The notes under the pieces are model-generated. The model was not told the origin of the DNA, did no database searches, and worked only from the letters and a program-made list of their open reading frames with translations. From contig CAKRTC010000007.1 in the NCBI GenBank assembly GCA_934402055.1, positions 1 to 64,000 of the forward strand: a stretch of 64,000 nucleotides of DNA. The letters are read 5' to 3'. This document shows positions 24,807 to 31,771 of this stretch, in pieces. Every line of letters begins with the position of its first letter. The stretch's first letter is position 1. Origin of the DNA: an uncultured Lachnospiraceae bacterium. GTDB taxonomy: Bacteria; Bacillota; Clostridia; Lachnospirales; Lachnospiraceae. The translations under genes and the position numbers were made by a program.

Positions 24807-25490
24807 CTATTTACAACACTTTTTACAAGCGGTGTATTTCTTCTTTGCTTGGCTTAGCGGTATGCTCTTTGGGTTTTTCATTCCCGAACAGTTAGGCTTA
24901 CTATGGTATTTTTTGTTGCTACGGTCTACATATACTGTAGTTTCTCCCGTATGCTGGCTTACGCTGGGCGTTGCGTCCTCGATTACGTCAAGCTCTATAT
25001 TGCACCCGAACGTCTGTACCCCCCCCCCAGAAATTTCCAGTATTTCTGCGGTGTAGCGGGCTTTCGGGTACTTTCTCGCTAAGTCCCCCGCCAGCTCTGC
25101 CGATAGATTGCCTATTACCTTATCGCCCCACTTTACGTATGCGGCAGGCTCTCCGTTGTATGTATACTTTTCTACTGTAATATCTTCACTGCCGGACATT
25201 CTGTTTAAAATATCCTGCCTGTTTTCTCCGTCCTCATTATTGAACGTCACGCCTACTACTTTCGTTCTGATTGTATCTAAAACTCTGCCACCAGATGCAG
25301 CGGCAGGCGCAGGCGTTCTGTTTTCGTTTTCTTTTCCTGTGCTTTTCTTTTTCAGTCCAAAATAGGCGCATACTGCCGCAACCACAATGCAACCCACCCC
25401 ACCTGTTATATTTCCAGACGGCAGCGCCGTTAAACCGCTTACTGCAAATAATGCAGCCGCTGCCACTAAAATTACCTTTTTCTTTGTCAT
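24807..25490 (-). CDS. membrane-anchored HIRAN-domain protein with Cys-rich C-terminus
   Basis: 227 residues: two hydrophobic N-terminal segments (about 5-25 and 28-47), a linker, a HIRAN-like domain (about 70-165, 'TKVVGVTFNNEDG' to 'ARYTAEILEIS') and a C-terminal module 'YHSKPNCSGMKNP...CKKCCK' that may bind metal. HIRAN domains usually recognise DNA ends or stalled forks in larger enzymes. The membrane anchoring is odd. The gene carries a run of ten G on the coding strand (25019-25028), a candidate slippage site. It lies in the lysogeny operon next to the repressor, where superinfection-exclusion or other lysogenic conversion genes often sit. Function not known. Confidence 0.7.
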   Translation of the reverse strand: MTKKKVILVAAAALFAVSGLTALPSGNITGGVGCIVVAAVCAYFGLKKKSTGKENENRTPAPAAASGGRVLDTIRTKVVGVTFNNEDGENRQDILNRMSGSEDITVEKYTYNGEPAAYVKWGDKVIGNLSAELAGDLARKYPKARYTAEILEISGGGVQTFGCNIELDVIEDATPSVSQHTGETTVYVDRSNKKYHSKPNCSGMKNPKSIPLSQAKKKYTACKKCCK

Positions 25491-25511
25491 AGTAAGCCCT
25501 CGCTTTCGTAT

Positions 25512-25709
25512 CTACTTCAATTCTAAAATTTCATCAGCAGAGGCGTTAAGCTCTCTGCAAATTTTCGCCAGTGTTATTGCGTTTGGCGTAAGCTCGTTGT
25601 TTTCCCAGCGGCTTATATCTTTCTGGTATACTTGCAGGCGCTCTGCAAGTTCCTTTTGCGTCACGCCTGCCGCTTTTCGTGCTTTTTTAATGTTTTCGCC
25701 TAAATTCAT
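25512..25709 (-). CDS. XRE-family helix-turn-helix regulator
   Basis: 65 residues, all one HTH_3 domain ('NIKKARKAAGVTQKELAERL' then 'ISRWENNELTP'). It is a short Cro/CI-like DNA-binding protein without a C-terminal effector domain. Its ATG overlaps the TGA of the small membrane gene upstream (ATGA). It is the best candidate to bind the palindrome inside the promoter at 26130-26158 and so control lysogeny. Confidence 0.85.
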   Translation of the reverse strand: MNLGENIKKARKAAGVTQKELAERLQVYQKDISRWENNELTPNAITLAKICRELNASADEILELK

Positions 25710-25864
25710 GCCTTGCCCTCTCTTCTATTCCATACCAGTAATGCAAAGCATATTATATATAATGCCACTTTTACACCGTCCAGTATGGATAGCGTTTTAA
25801 AATCTCCGTCCACAATATCAAGTATCACTAACGCCACCAGTAAAAAGCTGATTTTCTTATTCAT
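25706..25864 (-). CDS. small membrane protein (52 residues)
   Basis: ATG at 25864, TGA at 25706 overlapping the start of the XRE gene by 4 bp. Two hydrophobic segments ('ISFLLVALVILDIVDGD' and 'VALYIICFALLVWNRR'). No family is recognised. Co-translation with the regulator is likely from the overlap. The Shine-Dalgarno is weak. Confidence 0.5.
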   Translation of the reverse strand: MNKKISFLLVALVILDIVDGDFKTLSILDGVKVALYIICFALLVWNRREGKA

Positions 25865-25901
25865 ATTTTTTGTAGGGTGTGATATACTGTTTTTAGAAAA
25901 G

Positions 25902-25940
25902 CAATACCCCTTTCGGGGGCTGCCCTTTGCAGGGCAGCTT
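25902..25940 (-). terminator. twin hairpins between two small lysogeny genes
   Basis: GCTGCCCT/AGGGCAGC with a 4-nt loop (25919-25938) and an adjacent CCCC/GGGG hairpin, followed on the minus strand by TATTGCTTTTCT. Probably a partial terminator or a regulatory fold between the 40-residue gene and the membrane-XRE pair. Confidence 0.5.
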
Positions 25941-25946
25941 ATGTAT

Positions 25947-26069
25947 TTACTTTTTCTTCTTGGACTTTTTAGATTTCTTTTGTTTTACCAGCTGGCGGGC
26001 TGTTAATGTTAAAACTAAGATTTCTACTAAGTCCTTTATTATTTCCAGTATATCGTGTATGGTATCCAT
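25947..26069 (-). CDS. small lysine-rich tail-anchored-like peptide (40 residues)
   Basis: ATG at 26069 preceded by a good Shine-Dalgarno (AAAGGAG, 8 nt). A hydrophobic amphipathic helix ('IIKDLVEILVLTLTARQLV') is followed by a lysine-rich C-terminus. It is the first gene behind the consensus promoter at 26130-26158. No family is recognised. Confidence 0.5.
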   Translation of the reverse strand: MDTIHDILEIIKDLVEILVLTLTARQLVKQKKSKKSKKKK

Positions 26070-26129
26070 TCCCTTTTCTCCTTTCCAGTGCTTTGCACTT
26101 ATTTGTTTTTATCTCCTTTCTATGATTTA

Positions 26130-26158
26130 ATTATATACCGTTTTCGGTATATTGTCAA
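26130..26158 (-). promoter_or_regulatory. consensus promoter with operator palindrome in the spacer
   Basis: TTGACA (26153-26158), a 17-bp spacer and TATAAT (26130-26135), both perfect. The palindrome ATATACCG-TTTT-CGGTATAT (26133-26152) fills the spacer and overlaps the -10. Binding there would block RNA polymerase. It drives the lysogeny operon (40-residue gene, small membrane gene, XRE, HIRAN). The XRE protein as ligand is inference. Confidence 0.85.
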
Positions 26159-26183
26159 TGATTATTTATCAAAATATGTAAAA

Positions 26184-26218
26184 AAATAGAGGGCAGGCAG
26201 CAAATCGCCCACCCTCAA
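26184..26218 (-). terminator. rho-independent terminator of the late/lysis operon
   Basis: On the minus strand GAGGGTGGGCGA...TGCCTGCCCTC forms a stem and is followed by TATTTTTTTA. It lies just past the amidase stop, separating late genes from the lysogeny promoter. Confidence 0.8.
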
Positions 26219-26222
26219 AAAC

Positions 26223-27680
26223 TTAAGCTAATCTTGTGGCATAATCTAAGCTAATCCAGCCTGCGCCACTCTTCAAGCGTCCCCAGCCAGCGCTTGCGCC
26301 CTGTCCGGCTTTCACTTCCACAATGGTAAATACTCCCTTTCCTGTGGTTTCTCCCGTCTTTGCATAGTTCGTGCCTGCTCCCGTTCTGATATTAAGGTCT
26401 AAAATATCTACCTGTACGCTAAACGGAACGCCTGTGCTTGCCTGCTGCCCCGCTGCGGTATATACCGCCTTGCCGTTATCATCATATACAGTATAACCCG
26501 CCTTGCAAGCGCTCTTTGCATTTTCCAGCGACGTAAACGCCCCCAGCTGGCTTGCTGCGTCCGTCCAGCTCTTGCGCACTCTGTAATACTTTGTACCGTT
26601 TCCTGCTGCATACTTTTTATAGTATCCCTCGCCGTACTCTGCACGCTTTTTCTTTACTGTTTCGCTCTGGTCTGCTGGCTTTTCATATCCAGTAAGAACG
26701 GCATCAGATGCAGCACGCACGCTGCCCGCCTTTTTCAGTGCGTCCATTACTGCTGTGTATCCCTGCAATTCTTCCCATAAAAAGCCCAGCTGCATATTAA
26801 GGTCTGCAATGGATACACCCGCCTGTTTTGCATGATTAAGCAGCGCCTGCTTTCTGCTCCAATACGTCCACTGCGCCAGCCCATAGCCTGCACTGTCCTT
26901 TACAAAATTGCCATAGCTGCCATTATCCACCGCCGCTGTATATTCTGCGTCTGTCTTACCCAGCTTATTGTTATAGGTGTTCTGTAAGTTGTTCGGCATA
27001 AGCCCGCTTTCTGCATACAGATTACCCATAATACCAGCCACGGCATAAGCATTTAAGCCCTTGCCTGTAAGAAAATTCCAGATTGTTTTTTCATTGCCGC
27101 CCTGCGGTGTTTCTGCCTGTCCGCTGATTTTGCGCTTAAACTCGTCCCATGTGTGGGCGCTGGTGTTATATACATACGGGTTAGGGCAAATCTTGCCCGT
27201 TACGTCGTAATGTCTGATTACATGAGATGCAGGCACGCCATATTTATTCATAAGGTAACGGGTAAGCTCTGCCGTTGCCTCTACTGTTGCGTCCTCAAAA
27301 TACCAGTCTTTATCTGTTGCGCCCATGCTCTTTGTGTTTTTCTTCCTTACGCACATTTCAATACCGATACTATTAGCATTCCGGCACTCTGCGTGCTTAT
27401 AGCTCGACGCTCCGCAATGCCACGCTATATTAGCGTCCTCTACGCACTGCCATACCTCGCCGTTAAATCCTACAAAGTAATGCGCCGACGCATTTCTATT
27501 GCCGCCGCCATAATAGCGGCAGTTATCCTCTGCGCCGCCCAGTGCGCCTACGTAATGGATAACAATATACTTAATTCTGGAAATGCTGCCCTTGTTGAAA
27601 TTGTACCCGCTTATCATTCTGTTAATTTTCATGTTTCCCGCCTTTCCGCATACAAAATAAGCGCCTGCGGTTTCCCGCAA
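26223..27680 (-). CDS. endolysin: amidase_2 plus phage tail lysozyme domain plus SH3
   Basis: 485-residue modular lysin. The N-terminal zinc amidase (about 25-190) shows 'IHYVGALGG', 'AWHCG' and 'IRHYDVTGKICP', with His/His/Cys zinc ligands. A second lytic domain (about 195-355, 'GIMGNLYAESGL', 'GYGLAQWTYW') resembles the phage tail lysozyme fold, with Glu in the LYAESG motif. A SPOR-like stretch (about 365-405) and an SH3_3 domain (about 415-485) would bind the wall. The start may be the internal ATG at 'MKINRMISGYNF'. It follows the holin and ends the late transcript. Confidence 0.93.
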   Translation of the reverse strand: MRETAGAYFVCGKAGNMKINRMISGYNFNKGSISRIKYIVIHYVGALGGAEDNCRYYGGGNRNASAHYFVGFNGEVWQCVEDANIAWHCGASSYKHAECRNANSIGIEMCVRKKNTKSMGATDKDWYFEDATVEATAELTRYLMNKYGVPASHVIRHYDVTGKICPNPYVYNTSAHTWDEFKRKISGQAETPQGGNEKTIWNFLTGKGLNAYAVAGIMGNLYAESGLMPNNLQNTYNNKLGKTDAEYTAAVDNGSYGNFVKDSAGYGLAQWTYWSRKQALLNHAKQAGVSIADLNMQLGFLWEELQGYTAVMDALKKAGSVRAASDAVLTGYEKPADQSETVKKKRAEYGEGYYKKYAAGNGTKYYRVRKSWTDAASQLGAFTSLENAKSACKAGYTVYDDNGKAVYTAAGQQASTGVPFSVQVDILDLNIRTGAGTNYAKTGETTGKGVFTIVEVKAGQGASAGWGRLKSGAGWISLDYATRLA

Positions 27681-27710
27681 GCGCTCTTTGCTGCTATGTC
27701 CTTATTATCC

Positions 27711-28199
27711 TTATCTTTCCTGTGTCCTGTGTTCCTCTACGCTGCCTGTGGTGCTGTCCCCGTCCAGTTCGTCTGTGTCCGGCAGCTCGTCCGTATACTT
27801 TGCCAGAAACTCTCGCACCTTTTCCCATACCTTTTTTACGGGCAGCCCACATAATGCCATATTCTTAAAAATGCTCACTACCTCATAGGCAATGTAAAGC
27901 AGTGCGAAAAATTCAGCCACACCCACGGTATTAAGCCCTAAATATGTACGTGCCTGCTCCGGTATAAATCCGATTAAGTTAATCTTAATCAGTACGTCGA
28001 TCGCCAGCATGAATACCAGAGAAATAAGCATACCTACTTTTCTGATAGCCCCGTCAATGCCTGCGCAGCTGTTAAATTTCTTCTCTTTGATTGCACGCAG
28101 CACGCCAAAAACCGTGTCGCACACAATCGCCAATACTACCAGCTGGATAATTTTGTTATGTGCCGCCGCCTCAATAAATTCTGTAATAGTCATGTTCAT
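27711..28199 (-). CDS. phage holin (Cph1/TcdE-like family)
   Basis: 162 residues with three to four hydrophobic helices ('IIQLVVLAIVCDTVFGVL', 'VGMLISLVFMLAIDVLIKI', 'FFALLYIAYEVVSIF') and a charged acidic C-terminal tail. This is typical of the phage_holin_4 family, which lets the endolysin reach the wall. The start ATG overlaps the stop of the small gene upstream (ATGA). It lies directly before the amidase. Confidence 0.9.
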   Translation of the reverse strand: MNMTITEFIEAAAHNKIIQLVVLAIVCDTVFGVLRAIKEKKFNSCAGIDGAIRKVGMLISLVFMLAIDVLIKINLIGFIPEQARTYLGLNTVGVAEFFALLYIAYEVVSIFKNMALCGLPVKKVWEKVREFLAKYTDELPDTDELDGDSTTGSVEEHRTQER

Positions 28200-28375
28200 A
28201 AATCCTGCCTTTCTCTTAATTGCAAATCTTTTGCCCGCTCTTTCAGCTCTGCGCCGTCGTAGCCCGCTGTCTGCTCCCAGCTTTCCAGAGTGGCTATTAA
28301 ATCAGCAATAAGTCTGCTTTGCTTTTCTATGGTTTCCTGTTGCTCCTGTACTACCCTTAATAAATTGCTACTCAT
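28196..28375 (-). CDS. small coiled-coil protein of the lysis cassette (59 residues)
   Basis: ATG at 28375, TGA at 28196 overlapping the holin start by 4 bp. The sequence is a charged helix ('RVVQEQQETIEKQSRLIADL') without a membrane span. It occupies the place where XhlA-like or spanin-like small genes often sit, but the missing membrane span argues against these names. Function unknown. Confidence 0.55.
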   Translation of the reverse strand: MSSNLLRVVQEQQETIEKQSRLIADLIATLESWEQTAGYDGAELKERAKDLQLRERQDL

Positions 28376-28399
28376 GTACTCGCTCCTGCATTTTGCCGC

Positions 28400-29461
28400 T
28401 TAAGCAGCCTTTTCTATGGCTGCCTCTGCCAGCGTTTCTATTTTCTTTCGTAGGTTATAGCTGTCGGCGTGTCCTGCGTGTCCCGTCCAGCTCTGTATAC
28501 TCTTTTGTAGCTGCTCTTTTGTGATTTTCCCGCTCTCGTACTTCTTGATAGTACGCTTTATGCGCTTTATGCTATCCTTTCGTACTTTCCTGTGCGTTGC
28601 CCTGTGTTTGTAGCCTACAAAGTCTATACCGTTCTTTGCTGCCAGTATGGTAGTTTTCGGGTTAAACTCTAACTTAAGCTCTTCCCGTAAGAATTGCTCT
28701 ATCCGTGCAAGCCAGCTGCGCAGCTGTTCCTTGTCTGGGCTTAATATTACAAAGTCGTCCATATAGCGTATGTACGCCTCTACGCCCAGCTCATGCTTAA
28801 TAAACTGGTCTAATGCGTCCAGATAGATATTTGCAAATAACTGACTGGTAAGGTTTCCTACTGGTATCCCTACGCCGTCCGGCATATTGCCGTTGTGGTC
28901 TATTATCCTGTCCAGCAATGCCAGTACCCCAGCGTCTTTTATAACCTTACGTATTTCAGTCTTTAATACCGCATGGTCTATGCTCTGGAAATAGTGATGT
29001 ATATCTGCCTTGATAGCATAAAGCGGTTGATCTGGGTGGTATTTGTTCCACTCATACAGCCACTCTTTTAGCGTATCAGATGCAGCGTGCATACCTTTAC
29101 CTTTCCGGCAGGCGTAAGACTGCGATATAAACCGCTTATCAAATATAGGCTCTAACACGTTGTTTATGGCGTGCTGTACCACCCTGTCATAGAACGGCAG
29201 CGCCATTATCTGCCGCTCTTTCGGTTCGTACACCTTAAAGTAATGGTATTCGCTCGGCTCATAGGCAAGGTTTAGAATATCTTCCCGCACCTTGTCTAAA
29301 TTTTCCTCTTTATCTTTCGTAAAAATCAGTACGTCTTTTCTGTGGCGCTTACACTTTCTGGCTTTGTTATAGGCTTTCTGTACGTTTCCATAGTCGCCCA
29401 TAGCCTCTAAAAGCGTAATATGTCGCCCGTCCTTATCGGTAATGTATCCTACTCTCTTCAA
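28400..29461 (-). CDS. DGR-type reverse transcriptase
   Basis: 353 residues, group-II-intron/retron-like palm and fingers without maturase or endonuclease domains. First catalytic Asp near D153 ('IKADIHHYFQSID'), the DGR-type motif 'GIPVGNLTSQLFANIYLD' (SQ in place of SP) at 198-215, and the active site 'YMDD' at 233-236. The start is a TTG at 29461, 8 nt after AGGAG. It copies the template repeat 170 bp upstream, together with Avd, to rewrite the variable repeat of the tail gene. Confidence 0.95.
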   Translation of the reverse strand: MKRVGYITDKDGRHITLLEAMGDYGNVQKAYNKARKCKRHRKDVLIFTKDKEENLDKVREDILNLAYEPSEYHYFKVYEPKERQIMALPFYDRVVQHAINNVLEPIFDKRFISQSYACRKGKGMHAASDTLKEWLYEWNKYHPDQPLYAIKADIHHYFQSIDHAVLKTEIRKVIKDAGVLALLDRIIDHNGNMPDGVGIPVGNLTSQLFANIYLDALDQFIKHELGVEAYIRYMDDFVILSPDKEQLRSWLARIEQFLREELKLEFNPKTTILAAKNGIDFVGYKHRATHRKVRKDSIKRIKRTIKKYESGKITKEQLQKSIQSWTGHAGHADSYNLRKKIETLAEAAIEKAA

Positions 29462-29631
29462 GTATTAAGCTCCTGCCTTTCGCCGTAGCTACTAACCAGC
29501 AGCCGTATTTTTTCTCTTTGTCTCACGGCGGGACAGCCGCTCTGACTATAGGATATTAAACACTCGGTCTTATCCCTTTCTAAGTCCTTGCCAGTATTCC
29601 GTAGAACTCTGTGCCTGTAATGTTCTCACTA
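29462..29631. other. spacer between RT and template repeat
   Basis: 170 bp with no gene. It is presumably part of the template RNA 3' portion needed for priming in diversity-generating retroelements, and it contains a short hairpin GGCGGGACAGCCG around 29527-29540. Confidence 0.4.
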
Positions 29632-29757
29632 AGTCACACGCCCCACGAGCGCCAATGTTCGTATTGACATTCCACGGGTAATTGTTGCAATTCACGGCAC
29701 GAGCGCCGCAATTCGCCCCATTGTTCCAGTTGCCGCCCGCTATCAGCGCCGCCAGAG
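29632..29757 (-). repeat. DGR template repeat (TR)
   Basis: 126 bp, ungapped match to 30193-30318 with 8 mismatches, all at adenines of the TR on the minus (coding) strand. It lies between avd and the RT gene. In the reading frame of the target it would encode six AAC/AAT asparagine codons at the variable sites plus one more, the codon bias typical of these templates. It is noncoding itself. Confidence 0.97.
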
Positions 29758-29787
29758 GCTGTAAGTAAGCAGCTGCCCCATATCCTG

Positions 29788-30144
29788 CTATTTTCTGGTC
29801 TTTACCTCTTCTATCAGTTCGCCCAGCATAACGCCTATTTCTTTCAGCTTGCGGCAGCTCTCGCCGTAGTGCCGTGCGTTCATGGCGCTATATTCCAAAT
29901 CATGCGCCAGCCGCAGCAATTCTTTGCTTTCCTGCAATGCCGTATCTACCGTGTATAAGTGGCTTTTCGTCGCCGTCTTATCCCACTTTATAACCTCTTG
30001 CAGCATTTCAAGAATTGCGTTTCTGGTCGCCGTCTGTAAACTGAATTTTTCAAACTTTGGATACTTTGCAAGTAAAGGATAGATATATAGCAGAAAATCG
30101 TATATTTTCTGGTGTATAATATCTGTTTTTGTCTGTACGTCCAT
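29788..30144 (-). CDS. avd: accessory variability determinant (Avd, four-helix bundle)
   Basis: 118 residues, all alpha-helical and basic, with helices around 'IHQKIYDFLLYIYPLLAKY', 'TRNAILEMLQEVIKW', 'ALQESKELLRLAHDLEY' and 'KLKEIGVMLGELIEEV'. This is the form and size of Avd, a pentameric four-helix-bundle protein that binds the RT and template RNA. It lies between the variable gene and the template repeat, the usual place. Confidence 0.92.
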   Translation of the reverse strand: MDVQTKTDIIHQKIYDFLLYIYPLLAKYPKFEKFSLQTATRNAILEMLQEVIKWDKTATKSHLYTVDTALQESKELLRLAHDLEYSAMNARHYGESCRKLKEIGVMLGELIEEVKTRK

Positions 30145-30162
30145 GCCTTACCCCCGTTTATC

Positions 30163-30183
30163 CGGCTGGGCTTTCGCCCGCCG
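30163..30183 (-). promoter_or_regulatory. DGR hairpin just downstream of the variable gene
   Basis: CGGC-T-GGGC, loop TTTC, GCCC-GCCG on the plus strand. On the coding strand this is an 8-bp GC stem with one bulge and a GAAA loop, 1 bp past the target-gene stop codon. A GC-rich hairpin with a GAAA-type loop a few bases past the variable gene is known to aid mutagenic homing in the Bordetella phage element. Confidence 0.7.
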
Positions 30184-30184
30184 T

Positions 30185-31327
30185 CTACAGAGAGTCACAC
30201 GCCCCACGAGCGCCAATGCTCGTATTGACATTCCACGGGTAATAGTGGCAAATCACGGCACGAGCGCCGCAACTCGCCCCACTGCCCCAGTTGCCGCCCG
30301 CTATCAGCGCCGCCAGAGAATATGCGTAATACTGGTAAATGTTACCAACGTCGTAAGACTTCTCGCCTGTATTCAATGGGCTTTTCTTGTCCCAGCCCCA
30401 CGCTACGCTTGCGTGGTAGTCTGCATTTGTGGCGTGTTCCGCTCTTGTAATAAGCTCGTCCAGCCACTCCCATACACGCCCCACGGCATCTACAACGCCC
30501 ACGGAAGAAACGGCATTTACTACGCTGCCCGTTACGCCTCTGCCTGTATTGCTGGTGGCGCTCCATGTGTTTGTATTTGCGTTATCCAGTCCGGCAGGGC
30601 TACCAAAAGCATAAGCGATAAACTCCGCATAGTTCGGCAGACGCTTACCGCTCTTTGCCAGACGTTCTACAAAGTTGTACCAGTTCATGCTTTCTGTACC
30701 CGTCATAGGTGCGCAGCCGTACTCTGATTTCAAGCCCTTTGCTCCGTCGTCAGAATTAAGGTAAATATCTACCCATGTGCCGCCGCCTAAATATACCATA
30801 CCCTCTGGGCTGCATTTCGGGCGGTGTCCCAGTGTCCATACAGAACGTGGCACAATTCCGTTGCTTACTGCACTTTCCCAGCCAGTACCAAAAATAACAC
30901 TGCTGCCATTAAGCGGCTGTAAATTGCTGTCCACCTTGCGGCAGCGTCCATAATGAAAACCGCCGATTTTACGGCTGTTTGTAGCGTTCCAGCCTGTCGG
31001 GTATGTAGAGTTGAGGGAAATTACGTACTTCTCGTCTGCGCTGTCAATTCTGCTGTCGCAGATATATACGTAATAGTCCTTACCTACCGTAAAAGCGCTG
31101 CCTGCGTCCAGATTAGCAGCCGTAAGAATGGTGTTTGCTGTCTTGAAAATTCCAGCGCCGCCCACGGCAATTACGCAACCCTCTACTACGGTCAGCTCAT
31201 TTGCTCCGCTGGCGTAAATGTACTCATTGCTCGGTGCTACAATATCGCTGATTGTAGCCATTTTATTTACGTTCAAAAGCGCCCTTGCGTCGGTCTTTGT
31301 AACGTCGTCCACTAATAATCTACTCAT
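30185..31327 (-). CDS. DGR target: variable tail protein with C-type-lectin/FGE-like fold
   Basis: 380 residues. The N-terminal part carries a tail-attachment region, and the C-terminal half resembles the formylglycine-generating-enzyme type of C-lectin fold ('RLPNYAEFIAYAFG', 'GRVWEWLDELI', 'GGNWGSGASCGARAV'). The last about 42 residues are encoded by the variable repeat. Relative to the template, seven Asn codons have become Gly, Ser, Ser, Ile, His, Tyr and Ser. It is presumably a receptor-binding protein at the tail tip, diversified to change host range. It overlaps the 145-residue gene upstream by 8 bp. Confidence 0.95.
   Translation of the reverse strand: MSRLLVDDVTKTDARALLNVNKMATISDIVAPSNEYIYASGANELTVVEGCVIAVGGAGIFKTANTILTAANLDAGSAFTVGKDYYVYICDSRIDSADEKYVISLNSTYPTGWNATNSRKIGGFHYGRCRKVDSNLQPLNGSSVIFGTGWESAVSNGIVPRSVWTLGHRPKCSPEGMVYLGGGTWVDIYLNSDDGAKGLKSEYGCAPMTGTESMNWYNFVERLAKSGKRLPNYAEFIAYAFGSPAGLDNANTNTWSATSNTGRGVTGSVVNAVSSVGVVDAVGRVWEWLDELITRAEHATNADYHASVAWGWDKKSPLNTGEKSYDVGNIYQYYAYSLAALIAGGNWGSGASCGARAVICHYYPWNVNTSIGARGACDSL
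30193..30318 (-). repeat. DGR variable repeat (VR)
   Basis: 126 bp at the 3' end of the target gene, ungapped match to the template at 29632-29757. The final about 26 bp (30193-30218) are identical in both copies and hold the GC-rich segment likely to be the initiation-of-mutagenic-homing site. Substitutions at template A: four A to G, plus one A to G, two A to T and one A to C, eight in total. Confidence 0.97.
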
Positions 31328-31757
31328 ACTGCTTTAATACTCCTTTCAGTGCTGCAATGTCGTCTGTTGTCATTCCTGCCACGGTGTCTGTGCGTTCCAG
31401 CGCAATTACCTTGCAGCCCGCTTTTACCGCTTTGGAAAGTGTAAGGGCTGTTCTGTCGTTTCCTGCCTCTCCTGCTGCCGCTGCCTCGTCAGTCTGGATA
31501 TGTGTTACTCCCTGCACTGTGCCGGATACGTCGCCCGCTACAAATTTCATACCTACCGCTGCCTCGTCGCAGTAATATACCGTAACCGCCTTTTTCTCTT
31601 CCTCTACAGTTGCTACGCCGCACTCGATATAGCGCTGGTTCTCTGCGCTCTCGATTTTTGCCAGCAAATCTGCTGCCGCCAGTTCTCCGCTTGCTACCAT
31701 AGCAAGGCAGTTGTAATAATCCTCTTTTGTCTTTAATACTTTAGGAAATCCTTTCAT
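31320..31757 (-). CDS. phage tail-associated protein, unknown
   Basis: 145 residues, soluble. The N-terminus is helical ('KEDYYNCLAMVASGELAAADLL') and the middle is beta-rich with 'YYCDEAAVGMKFVAGDVSG'. I do not recognise a family. Its stop overlaps the start of the DGR target gene by 8 bp, and it follows the baseplate-like gene by 15 bp, so it may be an adaptor or chaperone for the variable protein. Confidence 0.7.
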   Translation of the reverse strand: MKGFPKVLKTKEDYYNCLAMVASGELAAADLLAKIESAENQRYIECGVATVEEEKKAVTVYYCDEAAVGMKFVAGDVSGTVQGVTHIQTDEAAAAGEAGNDRTALTLSKAVKAGCKVIALERTDTVAGMTTDDIAALKGVLKQYE

Positions 31758-31771
31758 GGTCTGCCGCCTTT

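Noticed and set aside
25019..25028. C10 run on the plus strand read as a sequencing error or frameshift
   Set aside because: The minus-strand frame is open and continuous across it with a sensible C-terminal module, so I keep the gene intact and only flag possible slippage.
29462..29787. Coding gene in the template-repeat region
   Set aside because: No frame with a start and Shine-Dalgarno; the match to the variable repeat explains its conservation.
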